A stretch of 25,166 bases of DNA, from contig CAYSAG010000041.1 of the NCBI GenBank assembly GCA_964428935.1, positions 1 to 25,166 on the forward strand, written 5' to 3'. Below the pieces are notes generated by a model. The model saw nothing but the letters and a program-made list of their open reading frames with translations, was not told where the DNA came from and searched no databases. This DNA comes from JAADHY01 sp964428935. Its GTDB lineage: Bacteria; Planctomycetota; Planctomycetia; Planctomycetales; Planctomycetaceae. This document shows, in pieces, positions 1-8,376 of the stretch (within the stretch, counting starts at the first letter, position 1; every line of letters begins with the position of its first letter). Made by a program: the position numbers and the translations under genes.

Positions 1-124
1 GGAAACTGCTGGCGGAAGCCCGTGCTACATCCGGTCTGTGTTTGTCTAGAAGCCGAGCAGCAACAGACACTCGCCGCGGCGCAAGCCCCGGATCTCTCCT
101 CGCCCGAGCTTTTGAGACGCGTCC
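1..124. other. Window edge, no assignable gene
   Basis: These bases lie downstream of rpmB, which is read leftwards. Two plus-strand frames run in from the edge and stop at 49 and 128, so a gene tail entering from the left is possible. The fragments are too short and too featureless to recognise. No hairpin with a T-tract was seen. Confidence 0.4.
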
Positions 125-394
125 CTAGTTCTTCGACGCCTCCGGTAGCGCGAACGGGTGCTGAACCAGGACCTTCTGCACGCGTCCGCTGCGAATGCAC
201 TGGGTACAAACCCGTTTGCGCTGCACGGAACCGCCGATTTGGATGCGAATTCGCTGCAGATTCGGCTTAAATTTGCGACGAGTGATGCCCGTGGTCTTGC
301 GGCCGTTTCCGCCCAGGTACTTGGGCTTTCCGCGCTGAGCCACTCGGTTTCCGATGGCCGGAGTCTTACCGCATATTTCGCACCGCTGTCCCAT
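125..394 (-). CDS. rpmB: 50S ribosomal protein L28
   Basis: An 89-residue basic protein of the large ribosomal subunit. It begins MGQRCEICGK and continues through the family-typical stretch of Gly, Lys and Arg residues (GKPKYLGGNGRK, then RRKFKPN). It carries two Cys pairs, C5-x2-C8 and C63-x2-C66, which mark the zinc-binding (C+) form of L28. The ATG at 394 was chosen over a longer upstream frame because protein similarity starts exactly there. An AAAGGA ribosome-binding sequence also lies a few bases before it. The gene appears monocistronic, with a strong candidate promoter about 60 bases upstream. The histone-like gene is divergent across a 417-base gap. The family call is firm. The zinc form is inferred from the Cys residues. 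Confidence 0.96.
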   Translation of the reverse strand: MGQRCEICGKTPAIGNRVAQRGKPKYLGGNGRKTTGITRRKFKPNLQRIRIQIGGSVQRKRVCTQCIRSGRVQKVLVQHPFALPEASKN

Positions 395-455
395 GGCAGG
401 TCCTTTCGCTTTCGTCCCGATCGGTTCGTTCGCCGTCCAAGTGTCGGGTTGAGGA

Positions 456-483
456 AGTATACCGACCTTCGCTGTTTCTTCAA
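456..483 (-). promoter_or_regulatory. Sigma70-type promoter of rpmB
   Basis: Read on the minus strand, TTGAAG (483-478), a 16-base spacer and TATACT (461-456) match the -35 and -10 consensus well. Initiation would fall near 449, giving a 5' leader of about 55 bases before the rpmB ATG at 394. The same TTGAAG and TAxACT elements recur in front of pyrB. The site is seen in the sequence; promoter activity is inferred. Confidence 0.6.
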
Positions 484-703
484 GCCACGGAACACTTTGC
501 TGAAACTTAGGGTACCCGACCCGCTCACGCGCCGCCATCCTCTTGACGCGGCCCGCCTCAAGAGGTCGCCTCCGAAGAAAAAACGCGATCCGCAATGTTT
601 GTGCAGTTTGCCTGGACCGATCCAAACCTTGCATTTTGACCACCTCGCGGCCCGTGAGACGCCGGAAATTCAAGAAAATCCGGTCTTTTCGGCGGCTCCG
701 CGA

Positions 704-732
704 TTGAAACCTCGGGCCTTTCCCGGCATAAC
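704..732 (+). promoter_or_regulatory. Candidate promoter of the histone-like gene
   Basis: TTGAAA (704-709), a 17-base spacer and CATAAC (727-732) give five of six and four of six matches to the sigma70 elements with ideal spacing. Initiation near 739 would leave a leader of about 73 bases before the ATG at 812. Confidence 0.4.
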
Positions 733-811
733 AGACGCGGTTTCTTCCGCTTGTGTGCTCGCGGGCACGGCCAGGCCGGCGGGGCGAGATGGGACCCAGG
801 GGGCCGACACC

Positions 812-1144
812 ATGAAAAAAGCGGCGAAGAAATCCACTGGCCGAGGCGCAACGGCGAAAAAGGCAAAGAAGAAGGCGACCGCAGCCCGCTCCAAGGCGAA
901 AGCAACAGCCTCGGGCAAAAAAAAGGCCGGCACCAGGAAGAAGACGTCGGCCACGCGTGCTAAGAAGTCAACCCAACCGGCCACTCGCAGCAAGTCGTCT
1001 CGCAAGGCTCCCGACGTGACCACTCAAGCTCTCGCCGTCGCCCAAGAGACCATTCAGCACTTCGACGCCGGCAGTCTGAACCGTGTGCGGATTGGGCTGG
1101 CCAAGCTGATTCGAATCCTGTCGGGCGAAGACGACCAGTCGTGA
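812..1144 (+). CDS. Lysine/alanine-rich histone H1-like protein
   Basis: A 110-residue, very basic protein. Residues 1 to about 68 are low-complexity Lys, Ala, Ser, Thr and Arg with repeated KKA/KKT/TRKK units, like the tails of eukaryotic H1 and bacterial Hc1/AlgP-type proteins. Such tails bind DNA or RNA by charge. Residues 69-110 are different: an ordered, probably helical segment (QETIQHFDAG, then RVRIGLAKLIRIL) with an acidic end. This end could mediate dimerisation or partner binding. The ATG at 812 is preceded by a G-rich AGGGGG sequence. The longer upstream frame was rejected because its extra residues are not protein-like. A role as a nucleoid-associated protein is inference; the basic tail is directly visible. 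No specific family name can be assigned. Confidence 0.8.
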   Translation: MKKAAKKSTGRGATAKKAKKKATAARSKAKATASGKKKAGTRKKTSATRAKKSTQPATRSKSSRKAPDVTTQALAVAQETIQHFDAGSLNRVRIGLAKLIRILSGEDDQS

Positions 1145-1201
1145 CCAAGAGCCGTGTGTGAAAGGGCGCGGTCGAGTAACGCCGACGACTGGGCGGATGT
1201 G

Positions 1202-1780
1202 CTAGCGCCGATTCGGGCCGTCCTTGAGTTGTCCAGGCGGCGACGCGGGTGAGCCCGCGGCGGGGACGGCCTGCAGGGTCGCGAGCAGTGTGTCCGCGTC
1301 GAAAGGTTTGGGTAGGAACGCCACCACGTTGGGCTCATTTACCCAGTATTCCGGGTCCCAATCTCGGCTTGCCGTCGTCAAGACGATCTTCGGACCGAAA
1401 GCCGCTCTGGCCAGTCGCTGTAGCACGGCCACACCGCTTCTGTACGGCATGACGATGTCCAGCACGACCACGTCCGGCCGGTCGCGCTCGATTCGCACCA
1501 GAGCGTCGGTTCCGTTGTTTGCCGTTAGTACGCGGTAGCCCGCCTCCGACAGTCGCTCCGCCACCGCGGTCAGCAGCTCGTTGTCGTCGTCTACAACCAA
1601 GACGGTTGTTCGTGTGGCCGCACGCGGCGTGAAGTGCCAATGGGGCGTCGGTTTCGGCGGGTTCTTCGAGTGGCTCGGCGGCTCGGCTTGCCGCAGAGCT
1701 CGGCTGACCAGCGAACCCTTTCGAGCCGGTCCGTGCGGCCACGGTGTGTCGTGAGGACCGTGCGATTGGGACGCCGACAT
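1202..1780 (-). CDS. Single-domain response regulator (CheY-like REC)
   Basis: A 192-residue protein with a disordered N-terminal extension of about 55 residues, rich in Pro, His, Ser and Arg, followed by one receiver domain (about 57-180). The phosphorylation site is complete: acidic cluster D64-D66, phospho-acceptor D108 in VVLDIVMP, the conserved Thr in VLTTAS, and K138 in LPKPF. There is no DNA-binding or enzymatic output domain. It probably acts by protein-protein contact, as CheY-type or phosphorelay regulators do. The ATG at 1780 has GGAAGG upstream; an earlier in-frame ATG at 1858 is less likely. No histidine kinase is adjacent, so its partner is unknown. It converges on the histone-like gene and is divergent from purA. 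Confidence 0.85.
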   Translation of the reverse strand: MSASQSHGPHDTPWPHGPARKGSLVSRALRQAEPPSHSKNPPKPTPHWHFTPRAATRTTVLVVDDDNELLTAVAERLSEAGYRVLTANNGTDALVRIERDRPDVVVLDIVMPYRSGVAVLQRLARAAFGPKIVLTTASRDWDPEYWVNEPNVVAFLPKPFDADTLLATLQAVPAAGSPASPPGQLKDGPNRR

Positions 1781-2043
1781 GAAAGTGCGCCTTCCGAAAG
1801 GCTGACGGTCGTCGAGCCGGCTGGCCCGCTCAGCTTTTCCCCGAACGAGTCTCGCCAAAGGCCCCCGCGTTCAGTAAACTGCCGCCTTTGGTCGCGTGAC
1901 GTGCACGGTTGTTGGAGCCTTTCCGTTGAGCGTGCCGGTCGGTGCAGCCGGAATGCGGCGGGAAGCGGCTGCCGCCCCTTCCGGCTTCCGCCGAGCTGGC
2001 TCGCGCACAGGCAGTTCTTCAGCCAGACTGGGGGTCACTAACA

Positions 2044-3336
2044 GTGTCGGTTACATCGGTCATTGGACTTCAGTGGGGCGACGAAGCGAAGGGAAAAATC
2101 GTCGATCTGCTGACCCCGCAGCACGAAATTGTCGTTCGTTACCAGGGAGGCAATAATGCGGGCCACACGGTGCAGGTGGGAGGTGACGTCTACAAGCTCT
2201 CGCTGCTACCGGCCGGCATTCTGCACGAGCACGCGACGGCCGTTGTCGCCACCGGCGTCGTGGTCAACCCGAAGGCTTTGTTGGACGAGTTGGCCGACAT
2301 CGAACGGCGACGTGGCCCGGTCGGAAATCGCTTGCTGGTCAGCAACCGGGCGCACGTGATTTTTCCGTACCACATGGCCGAAGAGGCCGTGCTGGAGCGG
2401 CGACGCGGGGGCAACGCCATCGGCACGACCATGCGAGGCATTGGCACGTGCTACCGCGACAAAGCCGGACGCACGCACGGGATTCGAATCGGCGACCTGT
2501 TCTACCCCGACACCTTCCGGCAACGCCTGTACGAAATCGTCGACTACAAGAACACGGTTTTGAAAGCCCTCGACCCAGACTTCGAACCGCTCGACCCTGA
2601 AATCATCTACCGCGAGTACACCGAGTACGCCGAACGGCTTCGTCCGTACGTCACCGACACCACAGCCTACTTGCTCGACTCGCTGGAACAGGGCAAGAGC
2701 ATTCTGTTCGAGGGAGCCCAAGGCAGCCTGCTGGACGTCGACCACGGGACGTTCCCCTACGTCACCTCGTCCAACAGTTCCGGGTGCGGCGTCCACAGCG
2801 GGTCCGGCGTGCCCGAGCGGGCCATTACCCGCATGATTGGCGTGGTCAAAGCGTACACGACGCGAGTCGGCGGCGGGCCGTTTCCCACCGAACTGCACGA
2901 CGAGGTGGGTCAGCACATTCGCGACGTCGGGCGTGAGTACGGCACGGTCACGGGCCGCCCCCGCCGCTGCGGCTGGTTCGACGCGGTCGCGTGTCGTTAC
3001 AGCGCTCGGTTGAGCGGCGTCGACGCCATTGCGGTCATGCTGCTCGATGTGCTCAGTCGGCTCGACGAGCTTCAAGTGTGCGAAGCGTACGAAATCGACG
3101 GCGAGCGAACGCAGAACTTCCCGGCCATGGTTCAAGAGCTGGAGAAGGCTCGGCCCGTCTACCGCAAACTACCCGGCTGGAAGAAAGACATCAGCCACGC
3201 GCGTCGGCTGGAGGACCTGCCGACCGAAGCCCGTCGCTACTTGGACACCATTTCCCAGCTGGTCGGCGTACCCGTGGCGATTGTTTCGGTCGGCGCGGAC
3301 CGCGAGCAGACAATTTTCTGCGACGACGTGGCGTAA
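2044..3336 (+). CDS. purA: Adenylosuccinate synthetase
   Basis: Cytoplasmic enzyme that joins IMP and aspartate using GTP to make adenylosuccinate, the first committed step to AMP. The frame is open from 1942. I place the start at the GTG at 2044 (GGGGG ribosome-binding sequence nine bases upstream), because this gives 430 residues, the usual length. It also puts the catalytic residues at their standard places: D13 in WGDEAKGK and H41 in NNAGH. Other family signatures are present: RYQGGNNAGHT, GTTMRGIG, the FEGAQGSLLDVDHGTFPYVTSS region (shown only in part: EGAQGSLLD) and TRVGGGPFPTE. The nucleotide loop has Ala where most homologues have Gly (GDEAKGK). A TAAACT sequence at 1875-1880 could be a -10 element, but no convincing -35 accompanies it. 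purA stands alone between a regulator and a mutarotase gene. Confidence 0.97.
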   Translation: MSVTSVIGLQWGDEAKGKIVDLLTPQHEIVVRYQGGNNAGHTVQVGGDVYKLSLLPAGILHEHATAVVATGVVVNPKALLDELADIERRRGPVGNRLLVSNRAHVIFPYHMAEEAVLERRRGGNAIGTTMRGIGTCYRDKAGRTHGIRIGDLFYPDTFRQRLYEIVDYKNTVLKALDPDFEPLDPEIIYREYTEYAERLRPYVTDTTAYLLDSLEQGKSILFEGAQGSLLDVDHGTFPYVTSSNSSGCGVHSGSGVPERAITRMIGVVKAYTTRVGGGPFPTELHDEVGQHIRDVGREYGTVTGRPRRCGWFDAVACRYSARLSGVDAIAVMLLDVLSRLDELQVCEAYEIDGERTQNFPAMVQELEKARPVYRKLPGWKKDISHARRLEDLPTEARRYLDTISQLVGVPVAIVSVGADREQTIFCDDVA

Positions 3337-3442
3337 GGTCGGGCCGAGCGGCGAGCCGACGGAACCGACAGGACGAAGCCGACCGAACGCTCCCGACTTG
3401 GCCACCGCGCAAGCCGAACCGCCGCGGTCTGCTCAAGCCACA

Positions 3443-3460
3443 ACGGCTCGTTCGAGCCGT
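3443..3460. terminator. Hairpin between convergent purA and fucU
   Basis: ACGGCTCG and CGAGCCGT form a perfect eight-base inverted repeat separated by TT, which would fold as a seven-base stem with a GTTC loop. It lies in the 143 bases between the two convergent stop codons, where a two-way terminator is expected. There is no T-tract, so termination is only inferred. Confidence 0.4.
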
Positions 3461-3479
3461 GCCGGGGCCCACACGCCCG

Positions 3480-3914
3480 TCAGTCCAGCACGACGACACC
3501 CTTCTTGAGAATCAGGTTGGCGTACAAAGCCGTCTCGCTGGTGGCGACAATGGCGTACGCCTTCCGTGCACGCTCGTAGAACGCAAACCGTTCAATCGGT
3601 GTCAGCTCCACCCGCCGCTTCTCGTGCAGCTCCAACACCCGTCGAAACTCCTTCCAAATCGGCGGCTCGGGGGCGTTCTTGTCGACCGGCTGCATGACAA
3701 CGGCAACGTCTTCGCTGAACGTGTCGATTGGGAAGAACTTCAGCACGGCGTCCAGCACCGTCACCACGTCCAGCCCGTCCGCTCGGACGATTCGCTGCGC
3801 GTTCGAGTCGGCGGGGAAGTTTCCGTCACCGAGCACCAGTTCGTCGCCGTGTCCCATTCGCATCAGAACGTACATCAGCTCGGGCGAAATCGCCGTTGGT
3901 ACACCCTTCAACAT
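3480..3914 (-). CDS. fucU: FucU/RbsD-family sugar mutarotase
   Basis: A 144-residue cytoplasmic protein of the RbsD/FucU family, which interconverts sugar anomers (L-fucose in FucU, the pyranose/furanose forms of ribose in RbsD). The sequence sides with FucU: ISPELMYVLMRMGHGDE near the start, with H22 and D30 at the positions of the catalytic residues, NFPADS, RADGLDV, and RFAFYERARKAYAIV (Tyr113) followed by ETALYANLILKKGV. The ATG at 3914 follows AAGGAGA six bases upstream. No fucose or ribose catabolic genes are adjacent, so the physiological sugar is uncertain. The neighbouring large secreted protein may act on polysaccharide, which would make a sugar-handling role reasonable, but that link is speculative. 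Confidence 0.9.
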   Translation of the reverse strand: MLKGVPTAISPELMYVLMRMGHGDELVLGDGNFPADSNAQRIVRADGLDVVTVLDAVLKFFPIDTFSEDVAVVMQPVDKNAPEPPIWKEFRRVLELHEKRRVELTPIERFAFYERARKAYAIVATSETALYANLILKKGVVVLD

Positions 3915-4018
3915 GTTGCGTCTCCTTGTTCAACCAGCCCAATTCGTTGGTTCCTCGCGGCCGCAGCCGCAGTCACGCCGCCAGCTGTTCGCTTCCGGCA
4001 GCTCGAAACGCTTCGTCC

Positions 4019-4054
4019 GCGTGACCCGGCCTACACGCGTGACCCGGCCTACAA
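4019..4054. repeat. 18-bp tandem direct repeat
   Basis: Two head-to-tail copies of GCGTGACCCGGCCTACAC (4019-4036 and 4037-4054) differ only at the last base. The copies sit in the intergenic region upstream of fucU. They could be a recent duplication or a paired protein-binding site; nothing in the sequence decides between these. Confidence 0.8.
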
Positions 4055-4303
4055 CTGCCGAGCCACGGTCTGCGACCTGTCGAACGCTGGCCATTGTGTC
4101 TTGCCGAGCCGAATCGAGCAACTTTCGGAGCGTTTCAGCTTGCCTTGTCCTTCCAGACGTGCCCCGCCTCGTCGTGGTCGACGGGCCTTTTTGAGCCACG
4201 CTGACCGACAAGAGAAGCCGACGCATTCGCTGGCGTTTCCAGCGAGGGTGTTCGCGTGGGTCAAACAGAGTCCTTCCCGGTTTCGCGAGTGGAGCGCGAA
4301 CGG

Positions 4304-4333
4304 TTGACGGGACGGACCGGGTTGCGGTAAGAA
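4304..4333 (+). promoter_or_regulatory. Weak candidate promoter for the large secreted protein
   Basis: TTGACG (4304-4309), an 18-base spacer and TAAGAA (4328-4333) give a good -35 and a poor -10 element. Initiation near 4340 would leave a leader of about 165 bases before the ATG at 4505. Confidence 0.28.
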
Positions 4334-4504
4334 CGCTGTGCTGAAAGAGCGAACGCGTGCAGTCGGCGGTGTTCGGGTCCGACTGTTTTTTTCCCGCCGA
4401 GGTTTTTCTGCCGAGCGTTTGTCCGGCCACGCGACGCCGTCGAAGTCGCCCGGGTTTCCGGCCACCGCACGGCGTCGCGGGTTTGAAACGAGGAGGGTTG
4501 TTCA

Positions 4505-7500
4505 ATGGCCGACCTTCGCGCCCACCGGGTTGTTCGCTTCACACCGACGTCTCGACGACTCCGTGCGGCTGGCAGTTTGCTCGCCGCAGCGCTGTGTCTG
4601 TCGTGGTTTCTGCCGGCGTCGACCGTCTTCGCTTTCAACGGCCACCGCGTGACCGAAGGTCCGTTGACGGTCGAAATCGGCGAAATTCCGACGGTCACCG
4701 CGCTCGAGCAGCCGCAAGACGTGTCCGTCCAGCTCGCCAACAGCGGCTCGAAGCCCTTGCGTGTTCACGTGCGTCTGGGCGGGCTGGTGGACCAGTGGCG
4801 AGCCGTTGGGAAGACCGAGGCCTCAGTGGAAGTCGCCGCCGGCGGCTCGGCCCGTTGCCGGTTTCAAATCGTTGCCGGACGTGGTTGTCTGTCGGCGCTG
4901 TACCCGGTTCACGTGTGGGTGGAATGGACGGACGGTGGCGAGAAGCGGACGGCCCACGCCGTGCGAATTTTCGAGACGAACTTTCCGCCGGAGGTGCTGC
5001 GGCCGTCGCAGAAGGAGCTGCCGGTTGTGGAGGTTCCTCGGCGCGGAGCCCTGCTGCTGGCCAACGTCGACCAATTCCAGGTCTGGTGGCGGTACTTCGA
5101 CCAGCCCTGGCAACGGCTGCCGGTTGGGTGGCAGGGAAGCGAGCCGACCAGTCGGGCCAACGTTTCTCGAAGCGAGGTGGCACGAGGACAAACTCGCCGC
5201 GCCGTCGGCCTGCACCCGCCGTGGCGTCCCAAAGCCGGCACCATTCAGGTCGAGTACCGGCTGAAGTTGCCGGACGTTCGCCCGGTGCGTTTCGCGTTCT
5301 TCAACGCCATTCGAGACCACCACCCGCCGGAGCCGCCCAGTGACGGCGTGACGTTCCGGGTTTGGGTGGACGACCGCGTTGTGTTCGAACGCCACACTGA
5401 CAGCAAGAAGTGGGTGCCGGGCCGCGTCGACCTGTCGGCGTGGGCCGGACGAGAAATCCGGTTGAAGCTGGAAAGCCACCCGGGACCAAAGAAAAACACC
5501 ACGTGCGACCAGAGCTACTGGGGCGACCCGGTGGTGTTTGTCGGCGACCCGCCGAAGGTGACGTCGGAGGAAGACCGGCGCCGTCTGGCTGAGGCGGCGA
5601 AGCGAGCGGTGCAGACCGGCCAGGCTGACGGCGACGTGTACCTCTTCCCGCTGGACGGCCCGTGTCGAGCGGCCTTGGCCGTGGGGCCCAACGGTCTGCC
5701 GGACTCGGCCCTCGCGTTCGGCTCCGCCGACAAGGCCGTCGTGCTCGACGGCCTGCGTCTGTACGTCGAAGACAACCCGGTGGGGCAGTGGCCGTCGGCC
5801 GTTCGCACCGAGGGCGTGTCGGTTCGTCGGCTGAGCGAGGGCCGCGTTCAGGTGGAGCACCGGTTGGCCATTCACGACCAGCCGTTCTCGTTGGTCGTCA
5901 CTGTCTGGTCGGACGGTCCCGGGCTGCGGGTTCGGGTCGAGTGTCCCAAGCGACTGACGGCCGCTTTTCCAGGCCCGGCCGACCAGACGGCGCAGCGTGT
6001 CTACTACGGACACGGCTTTTGCATTCAGAACCCGAAGGCGTTTCGAGCGTGGGCCGGCGGACACAATCTGTCGACCAGCCACGTGGGCTTCGACTTCGAG
6101 AAAGGCGTGTCGTTGCTCATGGCCTGCGACGTGCCGGTCGACTACTTGCAGGTCGACCCCGCTCAGCGTCTCTACACGCTTCGCGCTCACCCCGACCCCA
6201 CCTTTACGTTCGTGCCGGGACTGCAGGGAGCCTTCGACTGCGCGGTGCGGTACCGTCCGCTGTACGACAAGAAGCCCTCGGCCGGAGTGGCTCGCAAAGC
6301 CGGAAGGTTCTGCTTCGACATTTGGGGCGGCCGTTACGCCGACAACGCCGCCCTGCTCCGGCGCTGCTTCGACTACGGCCTCACCGACTCGCTGCTCATT
6401 CTGCACGTGTGGCAGCGGTGGGGCTACGACTACCGCCTTCCGGACATTTTTCCACCCAACCCGCAGTTGGGCACGCTGCAAGACCTGCGAGCGTTGTCGG
6501 ACCTGTGCGCCGAACACGACGTCCCGTTCGGGCTGCACGACAACTACATCGACTTCTACCCCGACGCAACCGGCTACAGCTACGACCACATTTGCTTCAC
6601 GCCGGACGGTCGACCAATCAAAGCGTGGTACAACATCGGTCGCGACGCTCAAAGCTACCGCTGGCGACCGGACCACATTCAGCCGTTTGTCGAGCGGAAC
6701 CTGAAGCAAATCAAGCCGGCCTTGCGTCCGACGGCCTACTTCATCGACGTCTTCACGTCGATCAACTCGTTCGACTTCTACGACCGCCACGGCCGGTTCC
6801 ACTCGAAGCTGGAGACGCGTCGCTGCTGGGGCCAGGCGTTCGCTTGGATTCGCGACTACCTCGGCGGCAACGCTCCCATGGTCTCCGAGGCGGGCGGCGA
6901 CCACTTGATTGGCTACGTCGACGGAGCCGACTGTCAGTTCTTGCAACTGACGCCCAAGCCCCGGCGCTACTGCATTGGCATTCGCTGCGACGACTGGGAA
7001 CGCGTGCCGTGGTTCGACGCGGTCAACCACACCCGATTCAGCCTCCACGGCGTCGGCTACTCGGTCCGTTACCAAGGCGGTCGCAGCCGCGACTTGCACG
7101 GCATTGAAAGCGACGACTACCTGAGCGCCGAGCTGCTGACCGGGCACGCGCTGATGATTGACCGCGCCGGTCTGGTGCGGGGAGCCGTCCGGAAGTACTG
7201 GCTGGCTCAGGACTTCATTCGCAGCGTCGCCAACGACGAAATGGAGCGGGTCGAGTTCGTGGACGGCGACATTCACCGGCAGGTTGTGCATTGGCGGTCC
7301 GGAGCCCGTGTGTACGTCAACCGCGGACCGAAGGACTGGACGGTGGCCGGTCACCGGTTGCCGCAGTACGGCTACTACGCGGTCAACGGCGAGGTGGAGT
7401 CGTGCATTGAGCGGCGGGACGGCGCGGTCGTCGAGTGGTCACGCAACGGAAAACGGTGGTACGTCAACGGCCGCGGCTTTGTGCGCGACGCACCGCTGGC

Positions 7501-8242
7501 CATTCGGCCCAAAGTGAACCGGGTCGAGTACCTGGGCGGGCGGCGGTTCAAAGTGCTGGTGGACTGGCAGGCCGAGCAGCCCGCTCCACGCGACCTCCAA
7601 GTCTTCGTCCATTTCTTCCAACCGCAAGTGTCGCGGCTGAAGCTGGTGGGCTTTTACGGCGGAGGCGGTTGGCCCACGCCGCCGACCAGTCAGTGGAAAG
7701 GCACCGTGACGACGGGCGAAGACTGGACCTTGACCCTGCCCGACGACCTGCCGCCGGGCCGTTACGACATTCTGGTCGGACTGTACTCACCGCAGCAGCG
7801 AGGCCGGCGCTACCGGTTGCTGGGCGACGAAGACAGCCAGCGCCGCTACCGGATTGGACAACTGGTCGTCGAAGGTCGCGGGGGGAAGGTCACGAACATT
7901 CGGCTGGAGCGGCTTGGACCGTCGCCGGACGAACGTCTGCTGGAACGTCTGCTGCCGAACCGCAAGCCGGTCGACTTCGGGGTGGCCCAGACGACGGGAG
8001 CGTTCCGAATTGAAGCGACTGGCGACCACACGCTGCTCGTCACGCCGCTGCCCGACGGGCCGGCAACGGAGCTGCTTCTTCGGCCCGAACGGTTGCTCGG
8101 ACGTCGGGTTCAGGTCGTCCGAGTCCTGGCCGTCGACCGCTCGGGGCAGCCGCAACGGGACGTCCGGTTCACCCCGACGGCCGACGGAGTCCGGTTCTCT
8201 ACTGACCCGTCCGACTTTGCCTACCGGGTCGAAGTTCGCTGA
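4505..8242 (+). CDS. Large secreted glycoside-hydrolase-like protein
   Basis: A 1245-residue exported protein. Residues 1-43 form a long signal peptide with a probable cut after VFA. Residues about 44-165 look like an immunoglobulin-type beta-sandwich. Residues about 240-345 resemble a carbohydrate-binding jelly roll (VTFRVWVDDRVVFERHTDS). Residues about 590-900 look like a TIM barrel of the GH101/DUF5696 kind: CFDIWGGRY, FGLHDNYIDFYPD, AYFIDVFTS and MVSEAGGDH. D748 (FIDVF) and E795 (VSEAG) are in the right kind of places for a nucleophile and an acid/base. Another beta-rich domain (about 1015-1140) and a short tail follow. An AGGAGGG ribosome-binding site lies seven bases before the ATG. I infer hydrolysis of an O-glycan or complex polysaccharide outside the cytoplasm. 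The family is a judgement from motifs and the substrate is unknown. There are no SusCD or sulfatase genes nearby. Confidence 0.7.
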   Translation: MADLRAHRVVRFTPTSRRLRAAGSLLAAALCLSWFLPASTVFAFNGHRVTEGPLTVEIGEIPTVTALEQPQDVSVQLANSGSKPLRVHVRLGGLVDQWRAVGKTEASVEVAAGGSARCRFQIVAGRGCLSALYPVHVWVEWTDGGEKRTAHAVRIFETNFPPEVLRPSQKELPVVEVPRRGALLLANVDQFQVWWRYFDQPWQRLPVGWQGSEPTSRANVSRSEVARGQTRRAVGLHPPWRPKAGTIQVEYRLKLPDVRPVRFAFFNAIRDHHPPEPPSDGVTFRVWVDDRVVFERHTDSKKWVPGRVDLSAWAGREIRLKLESHPGPKKNTTCDQSYWGDPVVFVGDPPKVTSEEDRRRLAEAAKRAVQTGQADGDVYLFPLDGPCRAALAVGPNGLPDSALAFGSADKAVVLDGLRLYVEDNPVGQWPSAVRTEGVSVRRLSEGRVQVEHRLAIHDQPFSLVVTVWSDGPGLRVRVECPKRLTAAFPGPADQTAQRVYYGHGFCIQNPKAFRAWAGGHNLSTSHVGFDFEKGVSLLMACDVPVDYLQVDPAQRLYTLRAHPDPTFTFVPGLQGAFDCAVRYRPLYDKKPSAGVARKAGRFCFDIWGGRYADNAALLRRCFDYGLTDSLLILHVWQRWGYDYRLPDIFPPNPQLGTLQDLRALSDLCAEHDVPFGLHDNYIDFYPDATGYSYDHICFTPDGRPIKAWYNIGRDAQSYRWRPDHIQPFVERNLKQIKPALRPTAYFIDVFTSINSFDFYDRHGRFHSKLETRRCWGQAFAWIRDYLGGNAPMVSEAGGDHLIGYVDGADCQFLQLTPKPRRYCIGIRCDDWERVPWFDAVNHTRFSLHGVGYSVRYQGGRSRDLHGIESDDYLSAELLTGHALMIDRAGLVRGAVRKYWLAQDFIRSVANDEMERVEFVDGDIHRQVVHWRSGARVYVNRGPKDWTVAGHRLPQYGYYAVNGEVESCIERRDGAVVEWSRNGKRWYVNGRGFVRDAPLAIRPKVNRVEYLGGRRFKVLVDWQAEQPAPRDLQVFVHFFQPQVSRLKLVGFYGGGGWPTPPTSQWKGTVTTGEDWTLTLPDDLPPGRYDILVGLYSPQQRGRRYRLLGDEDSQRRYRIGQLVVEGRGGKVTNIRLERLGPSPDERLLERLLPNRKPVDFGVAQTTGAFRIEATGDHTLLVTPLPDGPATELLLRPERLLGRRVQVVRVLAVDRSGQPQRDVRFTPTADGVRFSTDPSDFAYRVEVR

Positions 8243-8376
8243 CGGCCAGCTTGTCTTGCTGCAAGCGGGTCGATTTGAGATAAACCGCCGTCGGTTCGTG
8301 GTTTGCGGGCGGTCACGACGTCGCTCGTCGCAGCCGCCCCGACGACGGTCGCGCACGCGGAAAGGAAGCCTGCGTC

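Larger units (their letters stand above)
395..811. other. Divergent intergenic region rpmB / histone-like gene
   Basis: The 417 bases between the two divergent genes contain the rpmB promoter (456-483) and a candidate promoter for the plus-strand gene (704-732). A stop-free frame crosses it on each strand, but neither has a start with a ribosome-binding site, recognisable domains or coherent composition. I regard the rest as non-coding. Confidence 0.6.
3915..4504. other. 590-base divergent intergenic region
   Basis: This region separates fucU (minus) from the large secreted protein (plus). Stop-free frames on both strands lack ribosome-binding sites and look like Arg/Ser-rich shadows of GC-rich DNA. 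Visible structure is limited to the fucU ribosome-binding site at the left end, an 18-bp tandem duplication (4019-4054), a candidate promoter (4304-4333) and the strong ribosome-binding site of the next gene (4491-4497). Confidence 0.6.

Noticed and set aside
3930..4505. Minus-strand 191-residue frame in the fucU upstream gap
   Set aside because: It is Arg/Thr-rich and featureless, translates the tandem repeat as a short duplication, and has no ribosome-binding site. It is probably a chance frame in GC-rich DNA.
4823..7354. Minus-strand 843-residue open frame opposite the secreted protein gene
   Set aside because: It has no signal, domain or ribosome-binding site. The plus-strand gene has a signal peptide, a strong ribosome-binding site and recognisable domains.
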